Shown here piece after piece: positions 42,996 through 52,112 of a stretch of 64,000 nt of DNA. Every line of letters begins with the position of its first letter. Position 1 is the stretch's first letter. The notes below the pieces were generated by a model, which saw nothing but the letters and a program-made list of their open reading frames with translations, was not told where the DNA came from and did not search any database. Location of the stretch: positions 124,001 to 188,000 of the forward strand of contig WGLV01000002.1 in NCBI GenBank assembly GCA_016125385.1, written 5' to 3'. The DNA comes from a bacterium (lineage in GTDB: Bacteria > Hinthialibacterota > Hinthialibacteria > Hinthialibacterales > Hinthialibacteraceae). A program made the translations under genes and the position numbers.

Positions 42996-43673
42996 TTACT
43001 GCAATTTGTAGATTACCGCCATGCCGTCGCCCTTTTCATCCGAGCAGCGGATGATCTGGATGTCGTAATGCGGATCGCTTTCCATGAAATCGAGAAAATC
43101 GCGCATTTCATCGGCGAATTTCACCACGTTGTCGGCGATGATGACCGCTCCAGGCTTCAGGCTTGGCGCCAACGCCTTGAAATAGTTGAAATAATCTTTC
43201 TTGAGGGCGTCGATGAACATGAAATCGAACTTGCCTTCCAATGAGGGCAAGACTTTCAGCGCATCGCCTTCCACTACGGTAACCGTTTTATCCAGTCCCA
43301 TGTTGTGAAGGTGTTCGCGCGCGGTTTTCACCATTTGAGGATCGATGTCGATCGTGATCAGCTCGCCGCCGGTGCGTTCAAAGGCGACGCCCATCTCCAT
43401 CGCTCCATATCCGGTGGCGGTTCCCACCTCGACGCCCCGTCTGCAACCGGCGCTTTCGATCATGATGCGCAAAAACCTCGCGTCGCCGGGCGTCGTGTTT
43501 AAACCGATCCGTTCAAAATTCTTGATATAGTTCTCTCGAAACATAGCGATCTTTCCCGGCGAAGTTTCATCGCCGATTGACTGCGGCTCCGCCGCCCAGA
43601 TCAGGGCCGCGCTCACTGCGAATCCCACGATGCACGACGTAAACCAAAACGCTGACTTATTGAGTTTCATCAT
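42996..43673 (-). CDS. Exported class I O-methyltransferase
   Basis: A 225-residue protein. An N-terminal hydrophobic segment (AFWFTSCIVGFAVSAALIWAAE) looks like a signal peptide or anchor. The rest is the catechol O-methyltransferase fold: GVEVGTATGYGAMEMG (motif I), ITIDIDPQMVKTAREHL, VVEGDALKVLPSL, DFMFIDALKKDYFNYF (metal-binding Asp) and VIIADNVV (metal-binding Asp-Asn). Methyltransferases need cytoplasmic SAM, so a periplasmic location would be odd; membrane anchoring facing the cytoplasm is an alternative. It precedes the wHTH gene by 14 bases. Confidence 0.82.
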   Translation of the reverse strand: MMKLNKSAFWFTSCIVGFAVSAALIWAAEPQSIGDETSPGKIAMFRENYIKNFERIGLNTTPGDARFLRIMIESAGCRRGVEVGTATGYGAMEMGVAFERTGGELITIDIDPQMVKTAREHLHNMGLDKTVTVVEGDALKVLPSLEGKFDFMFIDALKKDYFNYFKALAPSLKPGAVIIADNVVKFADEMRDFLDFMESDPHYDIQIIRCSDEKGDGMAVIYKLQ

Positions 43674-43846
43674 TGCTGCTCCTTACAAGGTGATTTTACG
43701 CCGGAAGCATCACTATACGGCGCCGGAGGTGAAGCGGTAAAGAAGCGCCGGGACCGGAGGCGAAATCAGAGTGAAACGGGCATAGTCTATGAATCGGTTT
43801 GTATGATATTCTTGTTTATCAGGTTTGAAATATGGGGGAGGTTCTT

Positions 43847-44668
43847 ATGGGGAAGATCGCGGTTGGCGTGAACATGGAATTCGTCCGCAGCGCGGACAAA
43901 GGGTTTGAAGAAGGCGTGAAAATCGCGGCGGATCTGGGCTATGAATATATAGAGCCCATGGTGCATAACGGCCGCGAGCTTTTGTCGGAAGCGGGGTATT
44001 TCCATTCGTTCAGCATGGATGAAGACCCCCGGCTGATGAAAGAAATTTGTGACCGGTATGGAGTAAAACTCTCAGGCCTGTCGGCGCATTGTCCGCTGAT
44101 GAGACCAGAGATCAGCGTGCCTTACCTTCAGCGTGCGATTCGCTTCGCCGCCGACGCCGGCGCGCCGGTCGTGAACACGGATGAAGGCGTCAAACCCGGC
44201 TGGATGGAATACGACTTGGCGCACCAGGTGATGACCTATACCCTGACTCAGGTTTCAATCACCGCCGAGCGTTACGGAGTGATCGTTGGCATTGAAGACC
44301 ACCAGATTTATTCACAAACCACGGAAGGCCTTCTGAAAATCGCCAATCTGGTTGATTCCCCGTATATCCAGATTAACTACGACGCAGGCAATGCCTATAT
44401 CGCGGGCAGCGACCCGTATGAGATGCTGGAAGCCTGTCTGCCAAGGCTTTATCACGTTCACGCCAAGGATATTGGCGGCGTGTTGCTTGAACAACGCGGT
44501 CACGTGACCGGGACGCCTGTGGGCGTGGCGTGTGGAGAAGGCGTAATCGACTGGAAGCGCGTTATTAATATGATCAAGCCGGTTCCGCGCGATATCGTGC
44601 TGTCGGTTGAATGCGGGACCATCGAACAGGCGAAGAAAAGTCTTGAGCATCTCAACGGATTGCTCTAA
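43847..44668 (+). CDS. Sugar phosphate isomerase/epimerase family protein
   Basis: I start at ATG 43847 (MGKIAVGVN; GGGGGAGG upstream), 273 residues. It is a xylose-isomerase-like TIM barrel of the hydroxypyruvate isomerase/IolE type. Metal ligands appear as Glu in GIEDHQI, Asp in NYDAGNAY, His in HVHAKDIG and Glu in SVECG. Members isomerise or epimerise sugars or keto-inositols. The Gfo/Idh/MocA gene starts 15 bases later, a pairing typical of sugar or inositol catabolic operons. Confidence 0.87.
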   Translation: MGKIAVGVNMEFVRSADKGFEEGVKIAADLGYEYIEPMVHNGRELLSEAGYFHSFSMDEDPRLMKEICDRYGVKLSGLSAHCPLMRPEISVPYLQRAIRFAADAGAPVVNTDEGVKPGWMEYDLAHQVMTYTLTQVSITAERYGVIVGIEDHQIYSQTTEGLLKIANLVDSPYIQINYDAGNAYIAGSDPYEMLEACLPRLYHVHAKDIGGVLLEQRGHVTGTPVGVACGEGVIDWKRVINMIKPVPRDIVLSVECGTIEQAKKSLEHLNGLL

Positions 44669-44683
44669 AGGGGGGAAAGCATC

Positions 44684-45937
44684 ATGACGGCACAAACTTC
44701 ACGGCGGAATTTTTTACAGGCCACGGCGGCGATGAGCGCCATTGCGGCGTCATCCTACGCGCGGGCGGCGGGGGCGAACGAACGCATTCACATCGGAATG
44801 ATTGGAACCGGCGGCCGGGGACGTTATCACATCGGCTGGCTGCATCGCGTGTCTGAGACCGAGCCGTTGGAAATCACGGGGGCATGCGACATCTGGAAAA
44901 ACAATCGAGAAGCAGGCCTCGCCGAAATCGAAAAGCGGTTTAACAACAAACCCACCGGCTTTACCGATTACCGGGTGTTGCTGGCCGACCCGGATATCGA
45001 CGCGGTGCTGATCGCGACGCCCGACCATCAGCATTGCGGGATGCTGATCGACGCGGTGAAGGCGGGCAAGGACGCATACGTCGAAAAACCCATCGCGATG
45101 GAACTCGATGTACTGAACCGCGCCTATGACGCGGTGACCGCATCCGATCGGATCGTGCAGCATGGTACGCAGGGGCGAAGCAGTGCGGGCGCTGCGGCGA
45201 TTCGCGATTTCATCCAGAGTGGAAAACTGGGTAAAATTCTGCGCGTGGAAGAAAGCCGCAGTTTTTATACGCCCTACTGGAACAATTACGCCGTGCCTGA
45301 AAGCGAATCGGATACCGACTGGAAGGCATTTCTCTATGGACGCCCCGCACAGCCCTTCGACGCGGACAAACATGGCCACTGGATGGGGTACCGCGATTTC
45401 TCATCAGGGACGGTGGGCGGCTGGATGAGCCATCTCAGCGATTTCATCCATTACGCCACCGGTTGCGGTTACCCGCAAAACGCGGTTTCGCAGGGCGGTA
45501 TCTATTCGCCGACTTCCGATCCGCGCCGGACCTGCACCGATACCGTGACGGCGATTCTGGAGTACGCCGAAGGATTCACCATGCTGTTCACCACGCATTT
45601 CGGTAACGGTGCGAACGATTACGTCCTCATTATGGGAACCAAGGGGACGATGAGCATCGGCGCGCCCGACGGCAACGATTCCGGAATGCGTGGCCAGGTG
45701 AGCGGAGTGGGCAGCGACCATCCCGACCGAGTGGCATCTGAAATCGAGCTGGATAATACCACCGACGAAGATCACATGACCAACTGGGTGCGCTGTATGA
45801 GAAGCCGAAAACAACCCGCCGCCTGCATGGAGTGGGGATACCGGCATGGCGTCGCCTGCATCCTTGGCGACCGGGCCTGGGAAGAAGGCCGCAAAATGGC
45901 GTTCGATCGGGAAAAACGAGAAATCGTTCCCGCCTGA
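44684..45937 (+). CDS. Tat-exported Gfo/Idh/MocA-family oxidoreductase
   Basis: A 417-residue protein. The Tat signal is SRRNFLQATAAMSAIAAS. The NAD(P)-binding motif is GMIGTGGRGRYHIGWL and the conserved EKP motif is in AYVEKPIAM. WKAFLYGRPAQPFDADKHGHWMGYRDFSSGTVGGWMSHLSDF is characteristic of the GFO/IDH family with Tat signals common in Planctomycetes-like bacteria. His residues of the last motif form the active site. It is co-transcribed with the isomerase gene just before it. Confidence 0.9.
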   Translation: MTAQTSRRNFLQATAAMSAIAASSYARAAGANERIHIGMIGTGGRGRYHIGWLHRVSETEPLEITGACDIWKNNREAGLAEIEKRFNNKPTGFTDYRVLLADPDIDAVLIATPDHQHCGMLIDAVKAGKDAYVEKPIAMELDVLNRAYDAVTASDRIVQHGTQGRSSAGAAAIRDFIQSGKLGKILRVEESRSFYTPYWNNYAVPESESDTDWKAFLYGRPAQPFDADKHGHWMGYRDFSSGTVGGWMSHLSDFIHYATGCGYPQNAVSQGGIYSPTSDPRRTCTDTVTAILEYAEGFTMLFTTHFGNGANDYVLIMGTKGTMSIGAPDGNDSGMRGQVSGVGSDHPDRVASEIELDNTTDEDHMTNWVRCMRSRKQPAACMEWGYRHGVACILGDRAWEEGRKMAFDREKREIVPA

Positions 45938-45965
45938 TCCGGCGGGAATCATAACAATTTGTATG

Positions 45966-46005
45966 AAAAGATGAGCGAGCCGTCAGGTGCGCTCATCTTT
46001 TTTTT
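45966..46005. terminator. Terminator shared by convergent genes, overlapping the kinase 3' end
   Basis: AAAAGATGAGCG pairs perfectly over 12 bases with CGCTCATCTTTT, followed by TTTT on plus. The right arm lies inside the last codons of the histidine kinase (GGEKKDERT, stop at 45983), so one hairpin serves the Gfo/Idh transcript and is part of the opposing coding sequence. Confidence 0.88.
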
Positions 46006-48001
46006 CGCCTCCGATGAGAATGAGTTCCTCCATCAAGTCGAGCAGATCCTGAACCCGGTATGGTTTTTTCAAAAATCGCAGCCGCGGATCGGTCATGTCT
46101 TCGGGCGGTTTTGTGATGGGATATCCACTCGACAAGATAATGGGAACATTGGGCGCTTCGTTTCGGATAATGCGCAATGCTTCGTCTCCACTCATGTTGG
46201 GCATGGTGAGGTCAAGCAGGATGAGATCGATTTCACCGCGATGTTTTCTGAATTGTTCTACGCCTTCCTCTCCGTTTTCCGCCAGATGAACGAGATAGCC
46301 CCTTCGTTGCAGAATCATCTTCACCGCATTGCGGACCGTGGCTTCATCGTCAACAACAAGGATGGAGTTTTGTGGAGAAACCTCTTTGGCGGGGGAAAAC
46401 GTAGAGGTACGCACGGGTTCTTTTTCAACCGGTGCGGATTCGATGGGCAAATAGACTCGAAATACGCTGCCCTCGCCAACTGAACTTTCAACCTGAATGG
46501 CGCCTTTGTGCGATTTGATGATGCCCAGCAGGGATGAAAGTCCCAACCCCCGGCCAGTAAACTTCGTTGTGAAAAATGGATCGAAAATGGAAGCGATTAA
46601 TGACTCGTCCATTCCGCATCCATTATCGGTTACGCGCAACTCCGCATACTCGCCGGCGCGGTTCGCGTAGCTGAAGCGGCAGCCGCCCAGTTCGTCCGCC
46701 GTCAACATTCGATGGGCAAGCTCAACCACGACGCGCCCGGAACGGCTTTCAATGGATTCCGCCGCGTTCGTTATGAGGTTGAAGGCGATTTGCGTGAATT
46801 GAGACGCGTCGCCGCGGATATAGATCGGCCCGGGGGGGAGTTTGAATTCGAGAACTGCTTTTTTAGGGATGGAAACCCGCGCCAGGTTCTCAAGATCATG
46901 TAATTGTTTGTTGATGTCGATGGTGTCGACGATGTTCTTGCTCTTGCCCGCGTAGGCGAGCATCTGGTTGGTCAGATCGGCCGCGCGTAACGCCGCCTGT
47001 TCGATGTCCTGCACGGTTTCCATAAGTTGTGGATCTTTTTGTGAGATGTCCTGATGCAGAATGTTGGCGTTGACCAGCACTCCCATCAGAATATTGTTGA
47101 AATCGTGCGCAATGCCTCCCGCAAGCACGCCCAGGCTTTCCAACTTTTGAGTCTGGCGGATTTTTTCATCAAACTCTTTTTGACGTTCTTCCTGTTCCCG
47201 TTGTTCGGTGATGTCCCAGCACACGCCCGTCATACAGGGTTTTCCATCGGATTGAGTGTGATAAACCCTGCCTTTTGTTTTGATGATTCGTGTTTCGGCG
47301 TTACGGGTAATCTGAAACTCCATTTCCAGCGGATCTCCGCTTCGGATGGCTCTCCCGATTCCGCTCCTCACCTTATTGCGGACACTGGGCAGGATGGCTG
47401 AAAAGAATTGTTTATAATTTGTTTTAGCGGTTTTGGAATTAAGCCCGAAAAGTGAGCACAGGCTATCATCTCCCTCAAAATGGTCATCATCAATGTTCCA
47501 ACTCCATGCGCCCGCGTTGGATGCAGCCAGGGCGAGTTGAAGCCGTTCCTGGCTGTGGCGCAGGTCAGCCTCAATCGATTTCCGGGTATCGATTTCGTAT
47601 TCCAATTGTTCGTTGATGACTTTCAGACCGGGCAGCCGTAACGCTTCCGGAGCGACCTTGATCAGGGCGGCGACGGTGATCCATGAAGCGATCGCAGTGC
47701 AGGCTTTCGCGATGGCTGAAATGCGGTAGATGGGGTGCCAGAAAATGATCGCTTCAACAAGGTGAACGGTTCCGCAGGTAAAAATGAACATACCAAACAA
47801 CCAGTACACGGAAGGAAAGACAATATCGCTTTTGCGCCGGTAATAGTAATACAAAATGACGCATGGGATGGCGGTGTAGGCGCCCCATGTCAAAAGGTCG
47901 GAGATAATGTGTATCCAGCCGTGAAACGCGGTCCAGTTTCCACAATACCAGCGCGGTGGAAAATCGGATGTATCGAACAAATTCGTGAGAAAGTGCCACA
48001 T
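45983..48001 (-). CDS. Hybrid histidine kinase with ethylene-receptor-like membrane domain
   Basis: A 672-residue kinase with CGGGAG upstream. The N-terminal three-helix domain (residues about 25-115) resembles plant and cyanobacterial ethylene receptors: Asp35 in HIISDLLTWGAY, Cys76 and His80 in FTCGTVHLVEAII, in the spacing of ETR1 D25/C65/H69, where Cys and His bind copper. A PAS domain follows (about 150-275), then the HisKA box with GGIAHDFNNILMG (phospho-His) and HATPase motifs FNLITNAAESI, DNGCGMD and GRGLGLSSLLGIIKSHKG. A C-terminal receiver domain has ILVVDDEATVR, LILLDLTMP and RFLKKPY. It probably senses a small gas or copper-bound ligand. No partner response regulator lies in the immediate operon. 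Confidence 0.9.
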   Translation of the reverse strand: MWHFLTNLFDTSDFPPRWYCGNWTAFHGWIHIISDLLTWGAYTAIPCVILYYYYRRKSDIVFPSVYWLFGMFIFTCGTVHLVEAIIFWHPIYRISAIAKACTAIASWITVAALIKVAPEALRLPGLKVINEQLEYEIDTRKSIEADLRHSQERLQLALAASNAGAWSWNIDDDHFEGDDSLCSLFGLNSKTAKTNYKQFFSAILPSVRNKVRSGIGRAIRSGDPLEMEFQITRNAETRIIKTKGRVYHTQSDGKPCMTGVCWDITEQREQEERQKEFDEKIRQTQKLESLGVLAGGIAHDFNNILMGVLVNANILHQDISQKDPQLMETVQDIEQAALRAADLTNQMLAYAGKSKNIVDTIDINKQLHDLENLARVSIPKKAVLEFKLPPGPIYIRGDASQFTQIAFNLITNAAESIESRSGRVVVELAHRMLTADELGGCRFSYANRAGEYAELRVTDNGCGMDESLIASIFDPFFTTKFTGRGLGLSSLLGIIKSHKGAIQVESSVGEGSVFRVYLPIESAPVEKEPVRTSTFSPAKEVSPQNSILVVDDEATVRNAVKMILQRRGYLVHLAENGEEGVEQFRKHRGEIDLILLDLTMPNMSGDEALRIIRNEAPNVPIILSSGYPITKPPEDMTDPRLRFLKKPYRVQDLLDLMEELILIGGEKKDERT

Positions 48002-48217
48002 GAGATGGCTCCCGGTTATAAAAAATTCATGAATAGGGTTGATCTGTTGTGTGGATTCCGCGTTGGCTGGCCGGATGATGTTGAATATCAGGCGGATGAA
48101 TTACGATTTAAATATGGTGAATTGATATTAATGTATATGAGTTGCATGGTTAATCAATGGCGGACGGATTGGCTCAATCCATTGCGGATGAGCTGAGATA
48201 AATCGTTCCCCGATGCA

Positions 48218-49270
48218 CTAATCCTGCGACAGGCGGGGATCGATGGCGTCGCGCAGGGCGTCACCCACGAGGTTATAGCTCAACACCGCGAGAAAGATGG
48301 CGATGCAGGGAGGATATACCATGAACGAGGCGGATTTGAGCTGATCGTAGGCGTCACGCAGAATGTTACCCCATGATGGGCTGGGCTGTTGAACGCCGAA
48401 GCCCAGCCAGGAGAGCCCCGCCTCGGCCAGAATGGCGTAAGCGATGCCGAAAGTAATGGTCACCAGCACGGGCGCCATCGCGTTGGGCAGCAGATGGACG
48501 AGTATGATGCGCGCGTGGTTGCACCCTAGCGCCCGCGCGCCGAGTATGTAGTCCGACGATTGCAGGCGGATCAACTCACCGCGAGTATAGCGCGCGATAG
48601 AGGTCCAACTGGTCAGGCCGATCACCATCATGACGTTGACGATGCTGGGCTCAAGCCAGGCCAGAATGGCGAGGATGAGGAAAAACGTTGGAAAACATTG
48701 AATGATCTCAATGACGCGCGAGATAACAATATCGGTCCACCCACCGTAATATCCCGCCAACGATCCGAGCAAAACGCCGATCATCGCCGCGATGCCCATT
48801 GAGACGAAACCCACCTGCAGCGAGACGATGGTTCCATACACCATGCGCGCGGCGAGGTCACGCCCGTTCTGGTCGGTACCGAACCAGTGGGCTGTGCTGG
48901 GAGGCCTGAGCGTATACGGCGAGGTTTCGGTGGGGCCATAGGGGATCATTGGCCACAGGGCGAAATCATTCTCGCTGAGTGCGGTTTTCGCGTCGAAGGT
49001 GACCTGGCTGAAGGGTGGGGTTTTCTGAATTACGTACTTCATCAACGGGACATTATGAATTACGTCCACCACGGCGGGAAAATGCCACTTCCCCTGATAA
49101 ATCGCGAAGATCGGCTGACGATTGGCGATCAGGGGACTGAAAAACGCGATCGCCATCATCAACGCGATAAAACCAAGGCCTATCATGCCCCGGTAGTTTC
49201 TCAGGTAAGAATCCATCGCGATGCGCCACAGCGAGCGCCCGATGGGATGAGCGTTGGGCGGCTTACTCAT
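48218..49270 (-). CDS. oppC: Peptide-type ABC transporter permease (OppC-like)
   Basis: A 350-residue inner-membrane permease with six predicted helices and a large periplasmic insertion after helix 1 (about residues 55-130), common in OppC proteins. The ATPase-coupling EAA motif is visible as EAGLSWLGFGVQQPSPSWGNIL, and GTDQNGRDLAARMVYG is characteristic of OppC. It overlaps oppB by eight bases and lies last in the oppA-B-C order. No oppD or oppF ATPase gene follows; the next minus gene is the histidine kinase. Confidence 0.93.
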   Translation of the reverse strand: MSKPPNAHPIGRSLWRIAMDSYLRNYRGMIGLGFIALMMAIAFFSPLIANRQPIFAIYQGKWHFPAVVDVIHNVPLMKYVIQKTPPFSQVTFDAKTALSENDFALWPMIPYGPTETSPYTLRPPSTAHWFGTDQNGRDLAARMVYGTIVSLQVGFVSMGIAAMIGVLLGSLAGYYGGWTDIVISRVIEIIQCFPTFFLILAILAWLEPSIVNVMMVIGLTSWTSIARYTRGELIRLQSSDYILGARALGCNHARIILVHLLPNAMAPVLVTITFGIAYAILAEAGLSWLGFGVQQPSPSWGNILRDAYDQLKSASFMVYPPCIAIFLAVLSYNLVGDALRDAIDPRLSQD

Positions 49271-50243
49271 AACGCACTCTCGGATCGACCACGCCGTACA
49301 ACAGGTCGGCGATCAGCGTGCCCGTCAGCACCAGCACGGCGGTGATGAATGAAAGCGCCATGATAGTGGGGTAATCGCGCTGAAAGATGCTCTCAAAAAA
49401 CAGACGGCCGATGCCCGGCCAGTTGAACATGACTTCGAGAATCACCGAACCGCCAATGATTTGCGGCAGCGTTAGACCGAGCAACGTCACCAATGGAATC
49501 AATGTGTTACGGAAGGCGTGTTTCGCGATTACGCTGGTCTCTCCCAGACCCTTGGCTCGAGCGGTGAGAATGTAATCCTGCTTGAGCACTTCAAGCATGT
49601 TCTGGCGGACGAAACGTGACTGGTAGGCCAGGCTGCCATAGGTAAAGCAAAACGTGATCAGGATGTAATGGCGGGCGAGGTCGGCGGTTTGCTGCAGCGG
49701 CGTCATCGATTGATAACCGTCCGAAACCATCCCCTGAAATGGCAACAGGTCCCATTGGATGCTGATCCATAAGATGAGCGGAATCGCCATCACGTAACTG
49801 GGCACGGCGTAAAGCCCGTACAGGATCGTGCTGGATATGGAATCGAACCAGCCATTGCGTTTCGCTCCCGATAGAACGCCGATGGGGATCGATATGACGA
49901 AGCCGATCGCGATGGAGAGAGCCGCCAGCGACATGGTGGCGGGCAGGCGTTCGAGAATTTTTTCCGATACCTTGCGCGAATCGGGGGTCATCGAATTGCC
50001 GAAGTCGAGGGTAGCGATTCGCTTAAGCCATTCGACGTATCGAACCGTGATTGGTTTGTCGAGGCCGTAATATTCGCGCAGTTGTTTGAACGCGCGTTCG
50101 CTGACGCGCGGGTCCATGATCTGATTGGCCTGCATGGCGGCGGGGTCTCCCGGCGCCAGATTGATGATGAAAAACGTCACCAGCGTGATGCCCAGCAGGG
50201 TGGGAATCGCGAGCAGTATTCGGCGAATGGCGTACGTCAGCAT
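49263..50243 (-). CDS. oppB: Peptide-type ABC transporter permease (OppB-like)
   Basis: A 326-residue permease beginning MLTYAIRRILLAIPTLLGITLVTFFIINLAPGDPAAM, the typical OppB N-terminus. Later come the YGLDKPITVRYVEWL periplasmic stretch and EAA-loop residues RNTLIPLVTLLGLTLPQIIGGSVILE. The C-terminus DLLYGVVDPRVRYE is a family signature. It lies 21 bases after the solute-binding protein gene. Confidence 0.95.
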   Translation of the reverse strand: MLTYAIRRILLAIPTLLGITLVTFFIINLAPGDPAAMQANQIMDPRVSERAFKQLREYYGLDKPITVRYVEWLKRIATLDFGNSMTPDSRKVSEKILERLPATMSLAALSIAIGFVISIPIGVLSGAKRNGWFDSISSTILYGLYAVPSYVMAIPLILWISIQWDLLPFQGMVSDGYQSMTPLQQTADLARHYILITFCFTYGSLAYQSRFVRQNMLEVLKQDYILTARAKGLGETSVIAKHAFRNTLIPLVTLLGLTLPQIIGGSVILEVMFNWPGIGRLFFESIFQRDYPTIMALSFITAVLVLTGTLIADLLYGVVDPRVRYE

Positions 50244-50264
50244 CGGGAGTCCTGAGCCGCCGGG

Positions 50265-52064
50265 TCAGGGCTTAACCGCCGCCGCCTGCGGTGAAACCGG
50301 GGTCCACCATGCCTGATCGGACGGGCTGAAGTTAAAGATGCCGCGCGGTCCATACTGGATGCCGCGAATGCGTTTGTTGATCGCGTAAGTGCTTGAGCGG
50401 TTATACAGGAACAGATAGGGCTGATCGTCGTAAACGAGTTTGTGGATCTCCTGATAATATGCTTTCCGTTTATCTGGATCGAATTCGTGTCTGCCCAGTT
50501 CAAAGAGTTCATCCACGCGAGGGTTGCTATAGCCGCCATAATTGCGGCCGTCTTCGTATTCTTCGGTTCGCCAAAGGTTCCAGCCGGTGTCGGGGTCGGT
50601 TCCAGTGCCCCATCCCGCCATGTGAGCCTGAAATTCGTGCTTGCGGGTCATCTGCATGAAGGTCGCCCATTCCACGGTGCGCGTCTTCATATCGACGCCG
50701 ATGGCGCGCAGGTCCTGCTGAAAATAGTTGGCGATTTGAGGAGCGGTTTGCGACCCCTGCGGCAACAGCATGGTGAATTCGAATTTGACGCGCTTGCCGT
50801 CGACGTCCTTATACCGCCAGCCATCGGTTTCATCTTTTTCCCATCCGGCTTCGTTCAGTAATTCATCCGCCTTGGCTGGATCGTATTTGAGCAGTTCGAC
50901 ATTGGGGTTATACATCCATGCGTCGGGGTGATAGATACCGCGGCATTGTTCGTAGAGGTTGTATAAAACTTTGTCGAGAATCAGGTTGATGTTCATGGCG
51001 TGAGTCATGGCGACGCGCACGCGTTTGTCGTTGAAAAACGGGTTGCCGCCGTCCATGTTCCAGCCGATATAGTAATACGACCATTCCGGCTGGAGCAGTT
51101 TGCGGCCGATGCTGGCGAACTGATCGCCGCTGGTCTGTTTGGCGAATTGCTCGCCGGAAAGCAGCGTGCAATCGAGATCGCCTTTTTCAAACGAGAGCAG
51201 TTGTGCGTTGTGATCGGGAATCAGGCGGAACACCACCCGTTTGAAGTAGGGCTTGGGACCGGGGTAGTCTTCCCAGCGTTCGAGTACGATGCGGTCGTTG
51301 GCGATCCATTCCTTGATTTTGTATGATCCGCTTCCCACCGGATTGCGGTTCAGTTCGGAATAATAATCGCCCTGTTGCAGACTGGGTTCCTCATCCTGAT
51401 GAACTTCGTACAGATGTTTGGGGATGATCGGGAAGAACACGTTCCATTTGGCTGTGGGCACCGCTTCCTTATGGACGAATTTCACCGTGAGGTCGTCGAG
51501 CGCGACGCATTCCTTGATGTCGTCGGTGCCGGTTTTAACCGCGGGGCAGGGAACCCGGTCATCGAGAATGGTCTTCCATGAATAGGCGATATCATGCGCG
51601 TTCAGCGGTTCGCCGTCCTGCCAGGTAAGGCCCGGTTTGAGTTTAAGAATCGCGGAGAGGTGATCTTCAGATTCCTCGTACGAATCGACCCACGCTTTAT
51701 TAAGCGTCCAGTCCATTTTGGCGTCGAATTGAAACGGGCCTTCGAACGTCAGATCGTTTACCATGTATTCATACATGGATGAAGCGAAGATCGGGTTCAA
51801 ATTCTGCGGATTCCCATCGAGATTGAGATAGAGCGTTCCGTCCGTATCAACCTGAGAGCGGTCATCAGGCGCGGCCTGGTACATCTCGGGCGGATTCACC
51901 AGAGGATCGTCGGCGGGATTGTAGGCGAATTCTTCGCCGGACGATTCTTCCTGAACCGGCGCCTTGGTACAGGCGGAAAGCAGCAGGGCGGCGCAAACGG
52001 CGGCGGCGATGGTCAGAGTGGACAGAGTACGCGTTGAACCATTATAGAACGGGACTGATTTCAT
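50265..52064 (-). CDS. oppA: Extracellular solute-binding lipoprotein, family 5 (OppA-like)
   Basis: A 599-residue lipoprotein (lipobox LLLSAC near residue 32). Family 5 solute-binding motifs: GTLYLNLDGNPQNLNPIFASS, LTWQDGEPLNAHDIAYSWKTI, FFPIIPKHLYE, RNPVGSGSYKIKEW and AMTHAMNINLIL. It delivers peptides or other oligomeric solutes to OppBC. It heads the opp genes and follows the STAS gene by 48 bases. A CAAC-type anchor keeps it in the envelope. The ligand is not predictable from sequence; nickel or sugar oligomers are also known for the family. Confidence 0.93.
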   Translation of the reverse strand: MKSVPFYNGSTRTLSTLTIAAAVCAALLLSACTKAPVQEESSGEEFAYNPADDPLVNPPEMYQAAPDDRSQVDTDGTLYLNLDGNPQNLNPIFASSMYEYMVNDLTFEGPFQFDAKMDWTLNKAWVDSYEESEDHLSAILKLKPGLTWQDGEPLNAHDIAYSWKTILDDRVPCPAVKTGTDDIKECVALDDLTVKFVHKEAVPTAKWNVFFPIIPKHLYEVHQDEEPSLQQGDYYSELNRNPVGSGSYKIKEWIANDRIVLERWEDYPGPKPYFKRVVFRLIPDHNAQLLSFEKGDLDCTLLSGEQFAKQTSGDQFASIGRKLLQPEWSYYYIGWNMDGGNPFFNDKRVRVAMTHAMNINLILDKVLYNLYEQCRGIYHPDAWMYNPNVELLKYDPAKADELLNEAGWEKDETDGWRYKDVDGKRVKFEFTMLLPQGSQTAPQIANYFQQDLRAIGVDMKTRTVEWATFMQMTRKHEFQAHMAGWGTGTDPDTGWNLWRTEEYEDGRNYGGYSNPRVDELFELGRHEFDPDKRKAYYQEIHKLVYDDQPYLFLYNRSSTYAINKRIRGIQYGPRGIFNFSPSDQAWWTPVSPQAAAVKP

Positions 52065-52112
52065 GGGTTGAGCTTCTCCCGGATATTTCTTTCAACTGAA
52101 TTCGGCAATCAA

